DNA of 64,000 nt from Streptomyces griseorubiginosus (GCF_001514195.1 NZ_KQ948738.1:211207-275206), one strand, 5' to 3'; shown: positions 50,065 to 59,395, counted from the first letter of the stretch. The notes: generated by a model from the letters alone, not told the origin. Numbers and translations: made by a program.

Positions 50065-53000
50065 TCAGCCGATCTCGACCAGCAGGTCACCGCCTTCCAC
50101 CTGCTGCACCTTGTTGATCGCGAGCCGGGACACCCGTCCCGCCTTCGACGCGGTGATCGTGGCCTCCATCTTCATCGCCTCGATCGTGGCCACGGTCGCC
50201 CCGGCCGCCACCTCGTCGCCCTCGGCGACCACGAGGGTGACCACGCCGGCGAAGGGGGCGGCGACATGGCCGGCGTTGGAGCGGTCGGCCTTCTCGGTGG
50301 TCGGGATGTCCGAGGAGGCGGCGACGTCGCGGATCTGGATGGGCCGCAGCTGGCCGTTCAGCGTGGACATCACCGTGCGCATGCCCCGCTCGTCGGCCTC
50401 GCCGACGGCCTCCAGGGCGATGAGGAGGCGGACGCCGGGCTCCAGGTCGACGGCGTACTCCTTGCCCGGGCGCAGGCCGTAGAAGAAGTCCTTGCTCTCC
50501 AGGAGGCTGGTGTCGCCGTAGGACTGGCGGTGGGTCTCGAACTCGCGGGTCGGGGCGGGGAACAGGAGCCGGTTGAGGGTCGAGCGGCGGTCCTTCTCCA
50601 GGCCCTCGCGGTCCTCGGCGGACAGTTCCTGGACGGGCTTGGCGTCGGCGCGGCCCTTCAGGGCCTTGGTGCGGAAGGGCTCGGGCCAGCCGCCGGGCGG
50701 GGTGCCGAGCTCGCCGCGCAGGAAGCCGATGACGGAGTCGGGGATGTCGAAGCGGTCCGGGGTCTCCTCGAACTCCTTGGGGTCGACCCCGGCGCCGACC
50801 AGGTGCAGGGCGAGGTCGCCGACCACCTTGGAGGAGGGGGTGACCTTCACCAGGTGGCCCAGGAGCCGGTCCGCGGCCGCGTACATCGCCTCGATGTCCT
50901 CGAAGCGGTCGCCGAGGCCGAGGGCGACGGCCTGGGTGCGCAGGTTGGAGAGCTGGCCGCCGGGGATCTCGTGGTCGTAGACGCGCCCGGTCGGGGAGGC
51001 GAGGCCCGCCTCGAAGGGGGCGTAGACGCGGCGCACGCTCTCCCAGTACGGCTCTATGTCGCCGACCGCGCGCAGGTCGAGGCCGGTGGGCCGGTCGGAG
51101 TGGTCGGTCGCGGCGACGATCGCGGAGAGGGAGGGCTGGGAGGTGGTGCCGGCCATGGAGGCGACGGCCCCGTCCACGGCGTCGGCGCCCGCCTGGATCG
51201 CGGCCAGATAGGTGGCGAGCTGGCCGCCCGCGGTGTCGTGGGTGTGGATGTGCACCGGCAGGTCGAACTCGCGGCGCAGCGCCGAGACCAGCTTGGCGGC
51301 GGCGGGGGCGCGCAGCAGGCCCGCCATGTCCTTGACGGCCAGGACGTGGGCGCCCGCGTCGACGATCTGCTCGGCGAGGCGCAGGTAGTAGTCGAGGGTG
51401 TAGAGGCGCTCGTTCGGGTCGGAAAGGTCCGAGGTGTAGCAGAGGGCGACCTCGGCGATCGAGGTGCCGGTGGCGCGGACGGCCTCGATGGCGGGGCGCA
51501 TCTGGCTGACGTCGTTGAGGGCGTCGAAGATGCGGAAGATGTCGATGCCGGTCTCGGCCGCCTCCTGCACGAAGGCGTCGGTCACCTCGGTCGGGTACGG
51601 GGTGTAGCCGACGGTGTTGCGGCCGCGCAGCAGCATCTGGAGGCAAATGTTGGGGACGGCCTCGCGCAGGGCGGCGAGCCGGTCCCAGGGGTCCTCGGCG
51701 AGGAAGCGCAGGGCGACGTCGTAGGTGGCGCCGCCCCAGCACTCCAGGGACAGCAGCTGGGGCAGGGTGCGGGCGACGGCCGGGGCGACGGCGAGCATGT
51801 CCTTGGTGCGCACGCGGGTGGCGAGCAGGGACTGGTGGGCGTCACGGAAGGTGGTGTCGGTGACGCCGATGGTCGGGGACTCGCGCAGCCAGCGGGCGAA
51901 GCCCTCGGGTCCGAGCTCGGTGAGCTTCTGCTTGGAGCCCGCGGGCGGCTCGATGTCCGGTGTCGTCGGCAGCTTGGAGACGGGGTCGATCAGCTCGGGC
52001 CGCTCGCCGTGCGGCTTGTTGACCGTCACGTCGGCGAGGTAGGTGAGCAACTTGGTGCCGCGGTCCGCGGAGTGACGGGCCGTCAGCAGATGCGGGCGCT
52101 GCTCGATGAACGACGTGGTGACGTTGCCCGCCTGGAAGTCCGGGTCGTCAAGGACCGCTTGCAGGAAGGGGATGTTGGTGGCCACCCCGCGGATGCGGAA
52201 CTCGGCGACGGCTCGCCGGGCCCGGTTGACCGCGGTGGTGAAGTCCCGTCCCCGGCAGGAGAGTTTGACCAGCATGGAGTCGAAGTGGGCGCTGATCTCC
52301 GTACCGGCGTGGGTGGTTCCGCCGTCGAGGCGGATGCCGGAGCCGCCGGGTGAGCGGTAGGCGCTGATGCGGCCGGTGTCGGGGCGGAAGCCGTTGGCGG
52401 GGTCCTCGGTGGTGATACGGCACTGGAGGGCGGCGCCGTGCAGCCGGATCGTCTCCTGGGAGAGGCCGAGGTCGGCGAGGGTGGCGCCGGCCGCGATCCG
52501 GAGCTGGGCCTGGACGAGGTCGACGTCGGTGACCTCCTCGGTGACCGTGTGCTCGACCTGGATGCGCGGGTTCATCTCGATGAAGACGTGGTTGCCGTCC
52601 CGGTCGAGGAGGAACTCGACGGTGCCCGCGTTGCGGTAGCCGATCTCGCGGGCGAAGCGGACGGCGTCGGCGCAGATGCGGTCGCGCAGCCCGGGGTCGA
52701 GGTTGGGCGCGGGGGCCAGCTCGATGACCTTCTGGTGGCGGCGCTGGACCGAGCAGTCGCGCTCGTAGAGGTGGATGACGTTGCCCTGGCCGTCGGCGAG
52801 GATCTGCACCTCGATGTGGCGGGGCTCGACGACGGCCTTCTCCAGGAAGACGGTCGAGTCGCCGAAGGCGGAGGCGGCCTCGCGGGCGGCCGCCTCGATG
52901 GACTCCCGCAGCTGCGCAGGGTCCTCGACGCGGCGCATACCGCGTCCGCCCCCGCCCGCGACGGCCTTCACGAAGACGGGGAAGCCGATGTCGTCGGCGG

Positions 53001-53439
53001 CCCGGACCAGCTCGTCCACGTCGTCCGAGGGCGCCGAGGAGCCCAGGACCGGCACTCCCGCGGCGCGGGCGGCGGCGACCGCGCGGGCCTTGTTGCCGGT
53101 CAGCTCCAGGATGTCGGCGCTGGGGCCGACGAAGGTGATGTCGGCCTCCTCGCAGGCCCGCGCGAGCTCCGGGTTCTCGGAGAGGAAGCCGTAGCCGGGG
53201 TAGACGGCGTCGGCGCCGGCCTGGCGGGCGGCGCGGATGATCTCCTCGACGGAGAGGTAGGCCCGCACGGGATGGCCCGGTTCGCCGATCTCGTAGGCCT
53301 CGTCGGCTTTGAGTCGGTGCAGTGAGTTGCGGTCCTCGTGGGGGAAGACGGCGACCGTCCTCGCGCCCACCTCATAACCCGCGCGAAACGCGCGAATCGC
53401 GATCTCACCACGGTTGGCGACCAGTACCTTGCGGAGCAT
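50065..53439 (-). CDS. pyc: Pyruvate carboxylase
   Basis: 1124 residues from ATG 53439, full single-chain length. Biotin carboxylase domain about 1-455 (KVLVANRGEIAIRAFRAGYEVG, ATP loop KAVAGGGGRGMR, EMNPRIQVEHTVTEEVTD); carboxyltransferase domain about 530-830 (GVTDTTFRDAHQSLLATRVRTKDM, QMLLRGRNTVGYTPYP, HIHTHDTAGGQLATYLAAIQAGADAVDGA); allosteric segment; biotinyl domain at the end with Lys1090 in EAMKM. It carboxylates pyruvate to oxaloacetate to refill the citrate cycle, for example during growth on sugars. It is 112 bp upstream of the glycosidase operon and probably separately transcribed. Confidence 0.97.
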   Translation of the reverse strand: MLRKVLVANRGEIAIRAFRAGYEVGARTVAVFPHEDRNSLHRLKADEAYEIGEPGHPVRAYLSVEEIIRAARQAGADAVYPGYGFLSENPELARACEEADITFVGPSADILELTGNKARAVAAARAAGVPVLGSSAPSDDVDELVRAADDIGFPVFVKAVAGGGGRGMRRVEDPAQLRESIEAAAREAASAFGDSTVFLEKAVVEPRHIEVQILADGQGNVIHLYERDCSVQRRHQKVIELAPAPNLDPGLRDRICADAVRFAREIGYRNAGTVEFLLDRDGNHVFIEMNPRIQVEHTVTEEVTDVDLVQAQLRIAAGATLADLGLSQETIRLHGAALQCRITTEDPANGFRPDTGRISAYRSPGGSGIRLDGGTTHAGTEISAHFDSMLVKLSCRGRDFTTAVNRARRAVAEFRIRGVATNIPFLQAVLDDPDFQAGNVTTSFIEQRPHLLTARHSADRGTKLLTYLADVTVNKPHGERPELIDPVSKLPTTPDIEPPAGSKQKLTELGPEGFARWLRESPTIGVTDTTFRDAHQSLLATRVRTKDMLAVAPAVARTLPQLLSLECWGGATYDVALRFLAEDPWDRLAALREAVPNICLQMLLRGRNTVGYTPYPTEVTDAFVQEAAETGIDIFRIFDALNDVSQMRPAIEAVRATGTSIAEVALCYTSDLSDPNERLYTLDYYLRLAEQIVDAGAHVLAVKDMAGLLRAPAAAKLVSALRREFDLPVHIHTHDTAGGQLATYLAAIQAGADAVDGAVASMAGTTSQPSLSAIVAATDHSDRPTGLDLRAVGDIEPYWESVRRVYAPFEAGLASPTGRVYDHEIPGGQLSNLRTQAVALGLGDRFEDIEAMYAAADRLLGHLVKVTPSSKVVGDLALHLVGAGVDPKEFEETPDRFDIPDSVIGFLRGELGTPPGGWPEPFRTKALKGRADAKPVQELSAEDREGLEKDRRSTLNRLLFPAPTREFETHRQSYGDTSLLESKDFFYGLRPGKEYAVDLEPGVRLLIALEAVGEADERGMRTVMSTLNGQLRPIQIRDVAASSDIPTTEKADRSNAGHVAAPFAGVVTLVVAEGDEVAAGATVATIEAMKMEATITASKAGRVSRLAINKVQQVEGGDLLVEIG

Positions 53440-53563
53440 TCCCGATCCCTTCGGCCTGCCGGTGACGCCCCCATGGTGTCGGCAAAGACCGCCCGTGGCC
53501 ATGAGAGTCAGGTCACGTGTCGCAGGCCGTTTGGGGACGGCACCGGCGGTCACCAGGTCATGA

Positions 53564-54352
53564 TCACTTCACGGTGCCGGTGAAGAAGGTGACCGGCCGC
53601 TCCTGGCGCTCTCCGTCCACGGTGATGTCGACGGCCTCGTTGTAGAAGGCGAGCATCCCCTTGATCACTCCGACGGCGGGGAGCGGGTCCGGGTAGCTCC
53701 AGACGATGTTGGCGTGGCCGCCGGTGGACCAGTACTCGGCGGTGCCCTTGTAGGGGCACTGGCTGTGGTGGTCGGTGGCTTCGAGCAGGTCGAGGCGGAC
53801 GTCCTCGCGCGGGATGTAGTAGCGCGTGGGCAGGCCGGTCTCGAAGAGGAGCACGGGCCGGTGGGTGTCGGCGACGACCGTGCCGTCGACCTCCACCCGG
53901 ACATGGCGGCTGCTGGGCATGGCGTCCACGCGTTTGTGCGGGTCACGGGGGTGGACGAAGATCTCTTCCTCCTCCTCGTACCAGTGGTCGAGGCCGGTCC
54001 CCCAGCGGCGGAACCAGGCGAAGGCGATGTGGCCGGCGAGGTCGGCGGCGGGGAAGGTCCAGGCGGCGTTCTCCACGGTCTCGCCGTCGACTTCGAGGTC
54101 GTAGAAGATCTGTGATCCGGTGTGGCTCCCGGTCCGCGGGTTCTTCGCGGGCCGCAGCAGGTCCTCCCGGACGTCGGCGCGCGGGAAGGCGTAGAGCGGG
54201 ACGGGGACGTCGGGTTCCCAGACGAGGACGGGATGCCGGCTGTCGACGACCGTGACGTCCCCCTTTCGGCCGCGCACCCAGCGCTCGCTGGGCTCCCAGA
54301 GCAGGCCCTCCGGTGTGGTCCGTACGTTGCGTGCGGTGGGGAAGGTGGTCAT
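53564..54352 (-). CDS. Protein with two DUF427 domains
   Basis: 262 residues from ATG 54352, after GGGAGAA. Two tandem DUF427 beta-roll domains: residues about 35-125 (HPVLVWEPDVPVPLYAFPRADVREDLLRPAKNPRTGSHTG to WTFP) and 145-250 (RPVLLFETGLPTRYYIPREDVRLDLLEATDHHSQCPYKGTAEYWSTG to WSYPDPLP). The repeated VLLFE...YxxPxxDV...S.CPYKG...YW pattern is diagnostic. The biochemical role of DUF427 is unknown. It lies 14 bp after a class V aminotransferase gene, so the two likely act together. Confidence 0.9.
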   Translation of the reverse strand: MTTFPTARNVRTTPEGLLWEPSERWVRGRKGDVTVVDSRHPVLVWEPDVPVPLYAFPRADVREDLLRPAKNPRTGSHTGSQIFYDLEVDGETVENAAWTFPAADLAGHIAFAWFRRWGTGLDHWYEEEEEIFVHPRDPHKRVDAMPSSRHVRVEVDGTVVADTHRPVLLFETGLPTRYYIPREDVRLDLLEATDHHSQCPYKGTAEYWSTGGHANIVWSYPDPLPAVGVIKGMLAFYNEAVDITVDGERQERPVTFFTGTVK

Positions 54353-54366
54353 GGGTGGTTCTCCCT

Positions 54367-55563
54367 TCACCTCTCCAGGAAGTCGGTCAGCCCGGTCAGG
54401 AGCCGGTCGACGTCCTCCGTGTCGTTGTAGGGGGCGAGGCCCACGCGCAGGCCGCCGGTGTCGCCGAGGCCGAGGTGACGCGAGGCCTCGACGGCGTAGA
54501 ACGAGCCGAGGGGGGCCTGGACACCGCGCTCGGCGAGGAAGCCGTAGGCGTCGGCCGTGTCGTGGTGGTCGAAGGTCAGGAGCAGGGTGGGGGTGCGGTC
54601 TGCGGCCCTGGAGTGGACGGTGATCCCGTCGAGCGCGGCCAGCCCCTTGTCGATCCGGGTGCGCAGGACGTGTTCGTGGGCTTCGAGTGCCGCGTACCCG
54701 GCGGCCAGCCGCTCGCGGCGGGTGCCGGTGGCGTCCGGGTCCAGCCGGTCGGCGAGGAAGTCGACCGCGGCGGTCGTCCCGGCGAGGAACTCGTAGGGCA
54801 GCGTGCCCAGTTCGAAGCGCTCGGGGACGGCGTCGGTGGAGGGCAGCAGCTTGTCCGGGCGCAGGGTCTCCAGCAACTCCGGGCGGGCGGCGAGGACTCC
54901 GTGGTGGGGGCCGAGGAACTTGTACGGGGAGCAGACGTGGAAGTCGGCGCCCGACTCCTCCAGGTCGACGAGGGAGTGGGCGGTGTGGTGGACGCCGTCG
55001 ACGTACAGGAGTGCGCCTGCTTCGTGCACCGCCTGTGCGATGGCGGGGATGTCGGGGCGGGTGCCGATCAGGTTGGAGGCCGCGGTGACGGCGACGAGCC
55101 GGGTGCGATCGGACAGTACGGCCCGGATGGCGTCGACCGTCAACTCCCCTGTTGCGGGGTCGAAATCGGCCCAGCGGACGGTGGCGCCCGACTGTGTCCA
55201 CGGCCGGATGTTGGCGTCGTGGTCGAGGCGGGTGACGACCACCTCGTCGCCGGGCGACCAGGTCTTGGCAAGGGTGCGCGAGAACTCGTAGGTGAGCTGG
55301 GTGGCGCTGCGGCCGAAGACGATCCCCGACGGGTCCGCGCCGAGGAGGTCCGCCATGGCCCGCCGCGCCCCGGTGACGATGGCCTCGGCGTTGCGCTCCC
55401 CCAGCGTGATGCGCCCCCGGTTCGACAGGGGCTGCGCCAGCGCGTCCGCGATGGCCCGGATGACGGGCGTGGGGGTCTGGGTGCCGCCGGGCCCGTCGAA
55501 GTGGGCGGTCCCTGCGGCCAGGGCCGGGAAGTGGGAGCGGAGGGCGGCGATGTCGTACGTCAC
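54367..55563 (-). CDS. Cysteine desulfurase-like class V aminotransferase
   Basis: 398 residues from GTG/ATG 55563. PLP enzyme of fold type I: FDGPGGTQTPTPVIRAIADAL, FGRSATQLTYEFSRTLAKTWSPGDEVVVTRLDHDANIRPW, VDGVHHTAHSLVDLEESGADFHVCSPYKFLGPHHGVL, where the Lys in SPYKFLGPH is the cofactor-binding lysine. It belongs to the branch of cysteine-desulfurase homologues in which the mobile-loop cysteine of IscS/SufS is not evident, so real desulfurase activity is doubtful. Operon with DUF427. Confidence 0.86.
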   Translation of the reverse strand: MTYDIAALRSHFPALAAGTAHFDGPGGTQTPTPVIRAIADALAQPLSNRGRITLGERNAEAIVTGARRAMADLLGADPSGIVFGRSATQLTYEFSRTLAKTWSPGDEVVVTRLDHDANIRPWTQSGATVRWADFDPATGELTVDAIRAVLSDRTRLVAVTAASNLIGTRPDIPAIAQAVHEAGALLYVDGVHHTAHSLVDLEESGADFHVCSPYKFLGPHHGVLAARPELLETLRPDKLLPSTDAVPERFELGTLPYEFLAGTTAAVDFLADRLDPDATGTRRERLAAGYAALEAHEHVLRTRIDKGLAALDGITVHSRAADRTPTLLLTFDHHDTADAYGFLAERGVQAPLGSFYAVEASRHLGLGDTGGLRVGLAPYNDTEDVDRLLTGLTDFLER

Positions 55564-55670
55564 GGGGGGCTCCTTGATCCGACCGGTTCCGTCACTCCCA
55601 GCGTGTCACGCGTCCGGGGGGATGCACGGTGGTCCCCGCATGTCCCGCATCCTCGGGGACTCGGGTGGTC

Positions 55671-56081
55671 TCAGCGTGTCACGCACTCCGCGGGGTCTGG
55701 TCTCACGGCCGTCACCCCCGCCCGCAGCCTCTCCCGGTGGGCCCGGTTCGTGGCCATCAGGGTGTCCAGGGCGTCGCGGGTGCGGATCAGTTCGGCTATG
55801 TGGTCGGTGAGGCGGTCGCGTTCCTCGGCCATCCGCTCCAGCGCCGCGTCGGCGGTCTCCTCGCTGGGCGAGTCGATGCACGGCAGCAGTTCGATGATCG
55901 TGCGGCTGGACAGTCCGGCGGCGTACATGCGCTGAAGGAAGAGGACACGCTCGACAGCCTGCTCCATGTAGTGCCGTTGTCCGCTCGTGCTGCGCGTGCT
56001 GATGAGCAGTCCCTGCTCCTCGTAGTAGCGCAGAGCTCGGACACTGACCCCGGTCCGCGCCGCCAACTCGCCGATGCGCAT
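55671..56081 (-). CDS. MerR-family transcriptional regulator
   Basis: 136 residues from ATG 56081, just after GGAGGA. The N-terminal winged HTH reads MRIGELAARTGVSVRALRYYEEQGLLISTRSTSGQRHYMEQAVERVLFLQRMYAAGLSSRTIIELLPCI; a dimerising coiled coil follows (LERMAEERDRLTDHIAELIRTRDALDTLM). It lacks the CCHC metal ligands of MerR/ZntR, so it probably senses a small molecule or redox signal. It is divergent from an old-yellow-enzyme gene whose promoter has MerR-like 19-bp spacing around a palindrome. Confidence 0.92.
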   Translation of the reverse strand: MRIGELAARTGVSVRALRYYEEQGLLISTRSTSGQRHYMEQAVERVLFLQRMYAAGLSSRTIIELLPCIDSPSEETADAALERMAEERDRLTDHIAELIRTRDALDTLMATNRAHRERLRAGVTAVRPDPAECVTR

Positions 56082-56100
56082 GTGTTCCTCCAGGAAGGAC

Positions 56101-56132
56101 TTGACCCTCACGTCGACGTCAGGTTTTAGCGT
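56101..56132 (+). promoter_or_regulatory. MerR-type promoter of the alkene reductase gene
   Basis: TTGACC (56101-56106) as -35 and a TTAGCG-like -10 (56126-56131) are separated by 19 bases, the over-long spacing typical of MerR-activated promoters. The spacer holds a near-perfect palindrome, CCTCACGT-CG-ACGTCAGG (56106-56123, one mismatch). The exact -10 register is uncertain by one base either way. Confidence 0.68.
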
Positions 56133-56180
56133 AACCGCGTGCCCGGACACGGGGACGACGGATCATGAAGGAGACATGAC

Positions 56181-57254
56181 GTGACGACGCTTTTCACCGG
56201 ATTCGAGCTCGGCGGTCTGCGGCTGCCCAACCGGGTGGTCATGGCCCCGATGTCGCGGGTGCGGGCCGCCGAGGGCGGTCTGGCGACGCCCTCCATGGCG
56301 CGTTACTACGCCCAGCGCGCCTCCGCCGGGCTGATCGTCAGCGAGGGTGTGCAGCCGAGCCTGATCGGGCAGTCCAATCCGGGCACTCCGGGGCTGCACA
56401 CCGATGAGCAGGTCGCCTCGTGGCGGCAGGTGACGGAGGCCGTGCACACCAACGGGGGCCGGATCTTCGCCCAGATCATGCACGGCGGGCGGGTCTCGCA
56501 CCCGGACACCACCGGACTGCGGCCCGTCGGCCCCTCGGCCGTCCCGGCCACCGGAGAGCTGTTCACCCCCACGGGACGGCAGACCCCGCCGGTGCCGCGG
56601 GCGCTGCGCACGGACGAGGTGCCCGAGCACGCCGGGTCGTACGCCGAGGCTGCCCGCCGCGCCGTGGACGCCGGGTTCGACGGGGTGGAACTGCACGGCG
56701 CCAACGGCTACTTGATCTCGCAGTTCCTCTCCACCAACGCCAATCTGCGCACCGACCGCTACGGCGGTTCGGTGGCGGGCCGGATCCGGTTCGCGGTGGA
56801 GGCGGCCGCCGCGACCGTGGACGCCGTGGGCGCGCACCGGACCGGCATCCGGCTCTCCCCCGGCGGCACCTTCTGGGGAGTCGAGGAGACGGACGTCCCC
56901 GAGCTGTACACCGCTCTCCTGGCCGAGCTGTCCCGACTCGGCCTGGCCTACGTCCACTTGGAGGCCACCGCCCCCGAGGAGACACTCGTCGCCCTGCGCC
57001 GGGCGTGGCCGGGAGCCCTCGTCATGAACCCGGTGCTGCCGCTGGGCGCCAAGCAGACCGGCCGCAGCGAGGCCGACCACTGGCTCGGGCTCGGCGCCGA
57101 TCTCATCAGCTTCGGCCGAGCGTTCATCGCCAACCCGGACCTGGTCGAACGGCTGCGCACCGGGCTGCCGCTCGCCCCCGCGGACGAGACCACGTACTTC
57201 GAGGGCGGCGACAACGGCTATCTCACTTATCCCGCATACCAGTACACGGCGTGA
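56181..57254 (+). CDS. Old yellow enzyme-family alkene reductase
   Basis: 357 residues from GTG 56181 (AAGGAGA upstream). FMN-dependent ene-reductase reducing activated C=C bonds and nitro compounds with NAD(P)H. Motifs: LPNRVVMAPMSRVRA, RIFAQIMHGGRVSHPD, DGVELHGANGYLISQFLSTNANLRTDRYGGS (His and Asn of the substrate-binding pair), and DLISFGRAFIANPDLVERLRTG. PAYQYT at the end is typical of the NemA/XenB group. It is probably induced by electrophiles through the divergent MerR protein. Confidence 0.93.
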   Translation: MTTLFTGFELGGLRLPNRVVMAPMSRVRAAEGGLATPSMARYYAQRASAGLIVSEGVQPSLIGQSNPGTPGLHTDEQVASWRQVTEAVHTNGGRIFAQIMHGGRVSHPDTTGLRPVGPSAVPATGELFTPTGRQTPPVPRALRTDEVPEHAGSYAEAARRAVDAGFDGVELHGANGYLISQFLSTNANLRTDRYGGSVAGRIRFAVEAAAATVDAVGAHRTGIRLSPGGTFWGVEETDVPELYTALLAELSRLGLAYVHLEATAPEETLVALRRAWPGALVMNPVLPLGAKQTGRSEADHWLGLGADLISFGRAFIANPDLVERLRTGLPLAPADETTYFEGGDNGYLTYPAYQYTA

Positions 57255-57328
57255 CGCCAAGGCGGCGAGGGCACCACGAAAGGGTAACGAAGGTCAACCA
57301 GAGGCAATGTGACGTGGTCTAGCCCGGC

Positions 57329-58588
57329 ATGAAGATCTCTTTCCTGCTGCACAACGCCTACGGGATCGGAGGCACGATCACCACCACGTTCAATCTGGCC
57401 CAGACCCTGGCCCGACGGCACGAGGTGGAGATCATCTCGGTGCTGCGGCACCGGGAGCTCCCCACCTTCGTGCTGGACCCCCGGGTCTCGCTGCGGTCCC
57501 TGGTCGACCTCAGAGAGGACAAGGAGCACCCTTCGCACCTGAGACCGGCGCGGGTGTTCCCGCGCTCCGAGTACCGGTACGGCCAGTACAGCGAGTTGAC
57601 GGACCAGCGCATAGCCGAGGCCCTGGCCACGACCGACGCGGACGCGGTGATCGGCACCCGGCCCGGGCTCAACGTGCATCTCGCGCGCGAGGCGCCCGGC
57701 CATGTCGCCCGGGTGGGACAGGAGCACCTCACCCTGGACAAGCACTCGCCCCGGCTGCGCACCGCGCTGCGCCGGGCCTATCGCGGGCTCGACGTGCTCA
57801 CCACGGTGACCGAGGCGGACGCGGCCTCCTACCGGCGCCGGATGCGGCTGCCCGGCGTACGGGTGGAGGCGCTGCCGAACAGCGTGCCGGATCCGGTGCT
57901 CCCGCCCGCGGACGGTTCCGCGAAGGTGGTCGTCGCGGCCGGGCGACTGGTCGGGCTGAAGCGGTACGACCTGCTCGTGGAGGCCTTCGCCGCGGTCGCC
58001 GCGAAGCATCCGGACTGGCAGCTGCGCATCTACGGCAAGGGGGAGGAACAGGACCGGCTGCGCCGGCTGATAACCGACCTCAGGCTGTGGAACAACGTCT
58101 TCCTGATGGGGCCCGCGGCCCCCATGGAGGCCGAGTGGGTCAAGGGCTCGATCGGGGCGGCCACCTCCGACTTCGAACCCTTCGGCATGACCATCGTCGA
58201 GGCGATGCGCTGCGGGCTGCCCGTGGTGAGCACCGACTGCCCCCACGGTCCGGCCGAGATCATCGCGGACGGCGTCGACGGGCGGCTGGTGCCGGTCGGG
58301 GACCGGGACGCGCTGGCCGCGGCCCTGCTGGAGCTGGTCGGGGACGACGAACTGCGCCGCCGGATGAGCAGGGCCGCGCTGGAGAACGCGCGGCGGTTCG
58401 CTCCGGAGCCCGTCGTGGAGCAGGCCGAGGGCCTCATCGCGGAGGCGGTCGCGGCACGCCGGGCGGGACGGCCCGTGGTGCGGGGTGGCCAGGGCGCGGC
58501 CCTGTCGGCCCGGGGTTCCGCCGCCAGGGACACCGCGCTGGCCGCGGCGAGCGGCGCACTGCGCCTCGTACGGAAGGGACGGTCATGA
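57329..58588 (+). CDS. Glycosyltransferase family 4
   Basis: 419 residues from ATG 57329. GT-B fold: N-terminal FLLHNAYGIGGTITTTFNLAQTLARRHEVEIISV; C-terminal donor-binding half with VVAAGRLVGLKRYDLLVEAFAAVA, WQLRIYGKGEEQDRLRRLI, and the E-x7-E-type motif SDFEPFGMTIVEAMRCGLPVVSTDCPHGPAEII. It is a retaining glycosyltransferase, probably for a cell-surface polymer. Its overlap (ATGA) with the next gene, whose product looks like a carbohydrate-handling accessory domain, supports a shared role in glycopolymer synthesis. No membrane segment. Confidence 0.9.
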   Translation: MKISFLLHNAYGIGGTITTTFNLAQTLARRHEVEIISVLRHRELPTFVLDPRVSLRSLVDLREDKEHPSHLRPARVFPRSEYRYGQYSELTDQRIAEALATTDADAVIGTRPGLNVHLAREAPGHVARVGQEHLTLDKHSPRLRTALRRAYRGLDVLTTVTEADAASYRRRMRLPGVRVEALPNSVPDPVLPPADGSAKVVVAAGRLVGLKRYDLLVEAFAAVAAKHPDWQLRIYGKGEEQDRLRRLITDLRLWNNVFLMGPAAPMEAEWVKGSIGAATSDFEPFGMTIVEAMRCGLPVVSTDCPHGPAEIIADGVDGRLVPVGDRDALAAALLELVGDDELRRRMSRAALENARRFAPEPVVEQAEGLIAEAVAARRAGRPVVRGGQGAALSARGSAARDTALAAASGALRLVRKGRS

Positions 58589-59376
58589 CCACACCACGCG
58601 CGGGGTGCGCGGTCGACGCGGACGGCAGGATCACCTTCGAGGTGCCTGGGGCAGGGGGCCTGCGGTTGCTGCTGCGGCTGCGTCCGAAGAAGGGGCAGCC
58701 CGAGGAGGACCTGCACGTCCTGGACCTGCTCGCCCCGGACTCGGCCGACGAGGGGCGCGCGCAGGCCGTGCTGGGTGCCGATCCGGTGCTTGCGGAGGGG
58801 CGCTGGGACGTGTACCTGCTCCAGGGCACCGAGCGGACACGGCTGCGCCCGGGACCGCGCGATCTGCGCGCCCTGATGGACGGGCAACTGCGGGAGCGGC
58901 GGGGGCCGTTGGCCGTGCGGGTCCCCTATGCCACCAAGGACGGCTTCCTCGCGGTGCGGACCTGGCTGCGGCCCGCGCACGCTGAGGTCGGGCCCGTCGA
59001 CGTCACGGACCGGACGCTGACGATCGCGGCCCGGCTGCACGGCTCCCCGCTCGCCGAGGGCGCCCGTGTGGAGCTGCGGCTGCGCCGGGACAACGACGTC
59101 ACACGCACGCTGGAGCCCCAGGTCCGGGCGGACGGCCACGCCTTCTCGTACACCGTCGACGACACGCTGGACCTGGACCGGGATCCGGGCATCTGGGACA
59201 TGTTCCTACGGCCCGCTCCCGGGGCTGCGCCGATCCGGCTCGCCCGGCTGCTGGACGACGTGGCGGACCGCAAGGAGGTCTTCGTCTACCCGGGTGCCGT
59301 GGTCGGGGGCGCGGTCGTGCGGCCGTACTACACGGTCGACAACGACCTGTCCCTGGAGGTGAAGCGGGCCGGGTGA
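58585..59376 (+). CDS. Unknown beta-rich protein coupled to a glycosyltransferase
   Basis: 263 residues from ATG 58585, overlapping the GT4 stop codon by ATGA. No family recognised with confidence. The sequence is rich in predicted beta strands in two similar halves: ITFEVPGAGGLRLLLRLRPKKG, then GRWDVYLLQGTERTRLRPGPRDLRALMDG, and LTIAARLHGSPLAEGARVELRLRRDNDVTRTLEP, then PGIWDMFLRPAPGAAPIRLARLLDDVADRKEVFVYPGAV. The repeated G.WD.(Y/M)F/L.. motif suggests tandem beta-sandwich domains like those beside TagF-type transferases. It ends YYTVDNDLSLEVKRAG. No signal peptide. Confidence 0.65.
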   Translation: MTTPRAGCAVDADGRITFEVPGAGGLRLLLRLRPKKGQPEEDLHVLDLLAPDSADEGRAQAVLGADPVLAEGRWDVYLLQGTERTRLRPGPRDLRALMDGQLRERRGPLAVRVPYATKDGFLAVRTWLRPAHAEVGPVDVTDRTLTIAARLHGSPLAEGARVELRLRRDNDVTRTLEPQVRADGHAFSYTVDDTLDLDRDPGIWDMFLRPAPGAAPIRLARLLDDVADRKEVFVYPGAVVGGAVVRPYYTVDNDLSLEVKRAG

Positions 59377-59395
59377 GACGCCTGGCGGGCCCGGT

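Noticed and set aside
49888..52353. Plus-strand 821-codon open frame across the pyruvate carboxylase region.
   Set aside because: It lies antisense to pyc, is Val/Gly/Ala/Glu-biased without any domain, and crosses gene boundaries.
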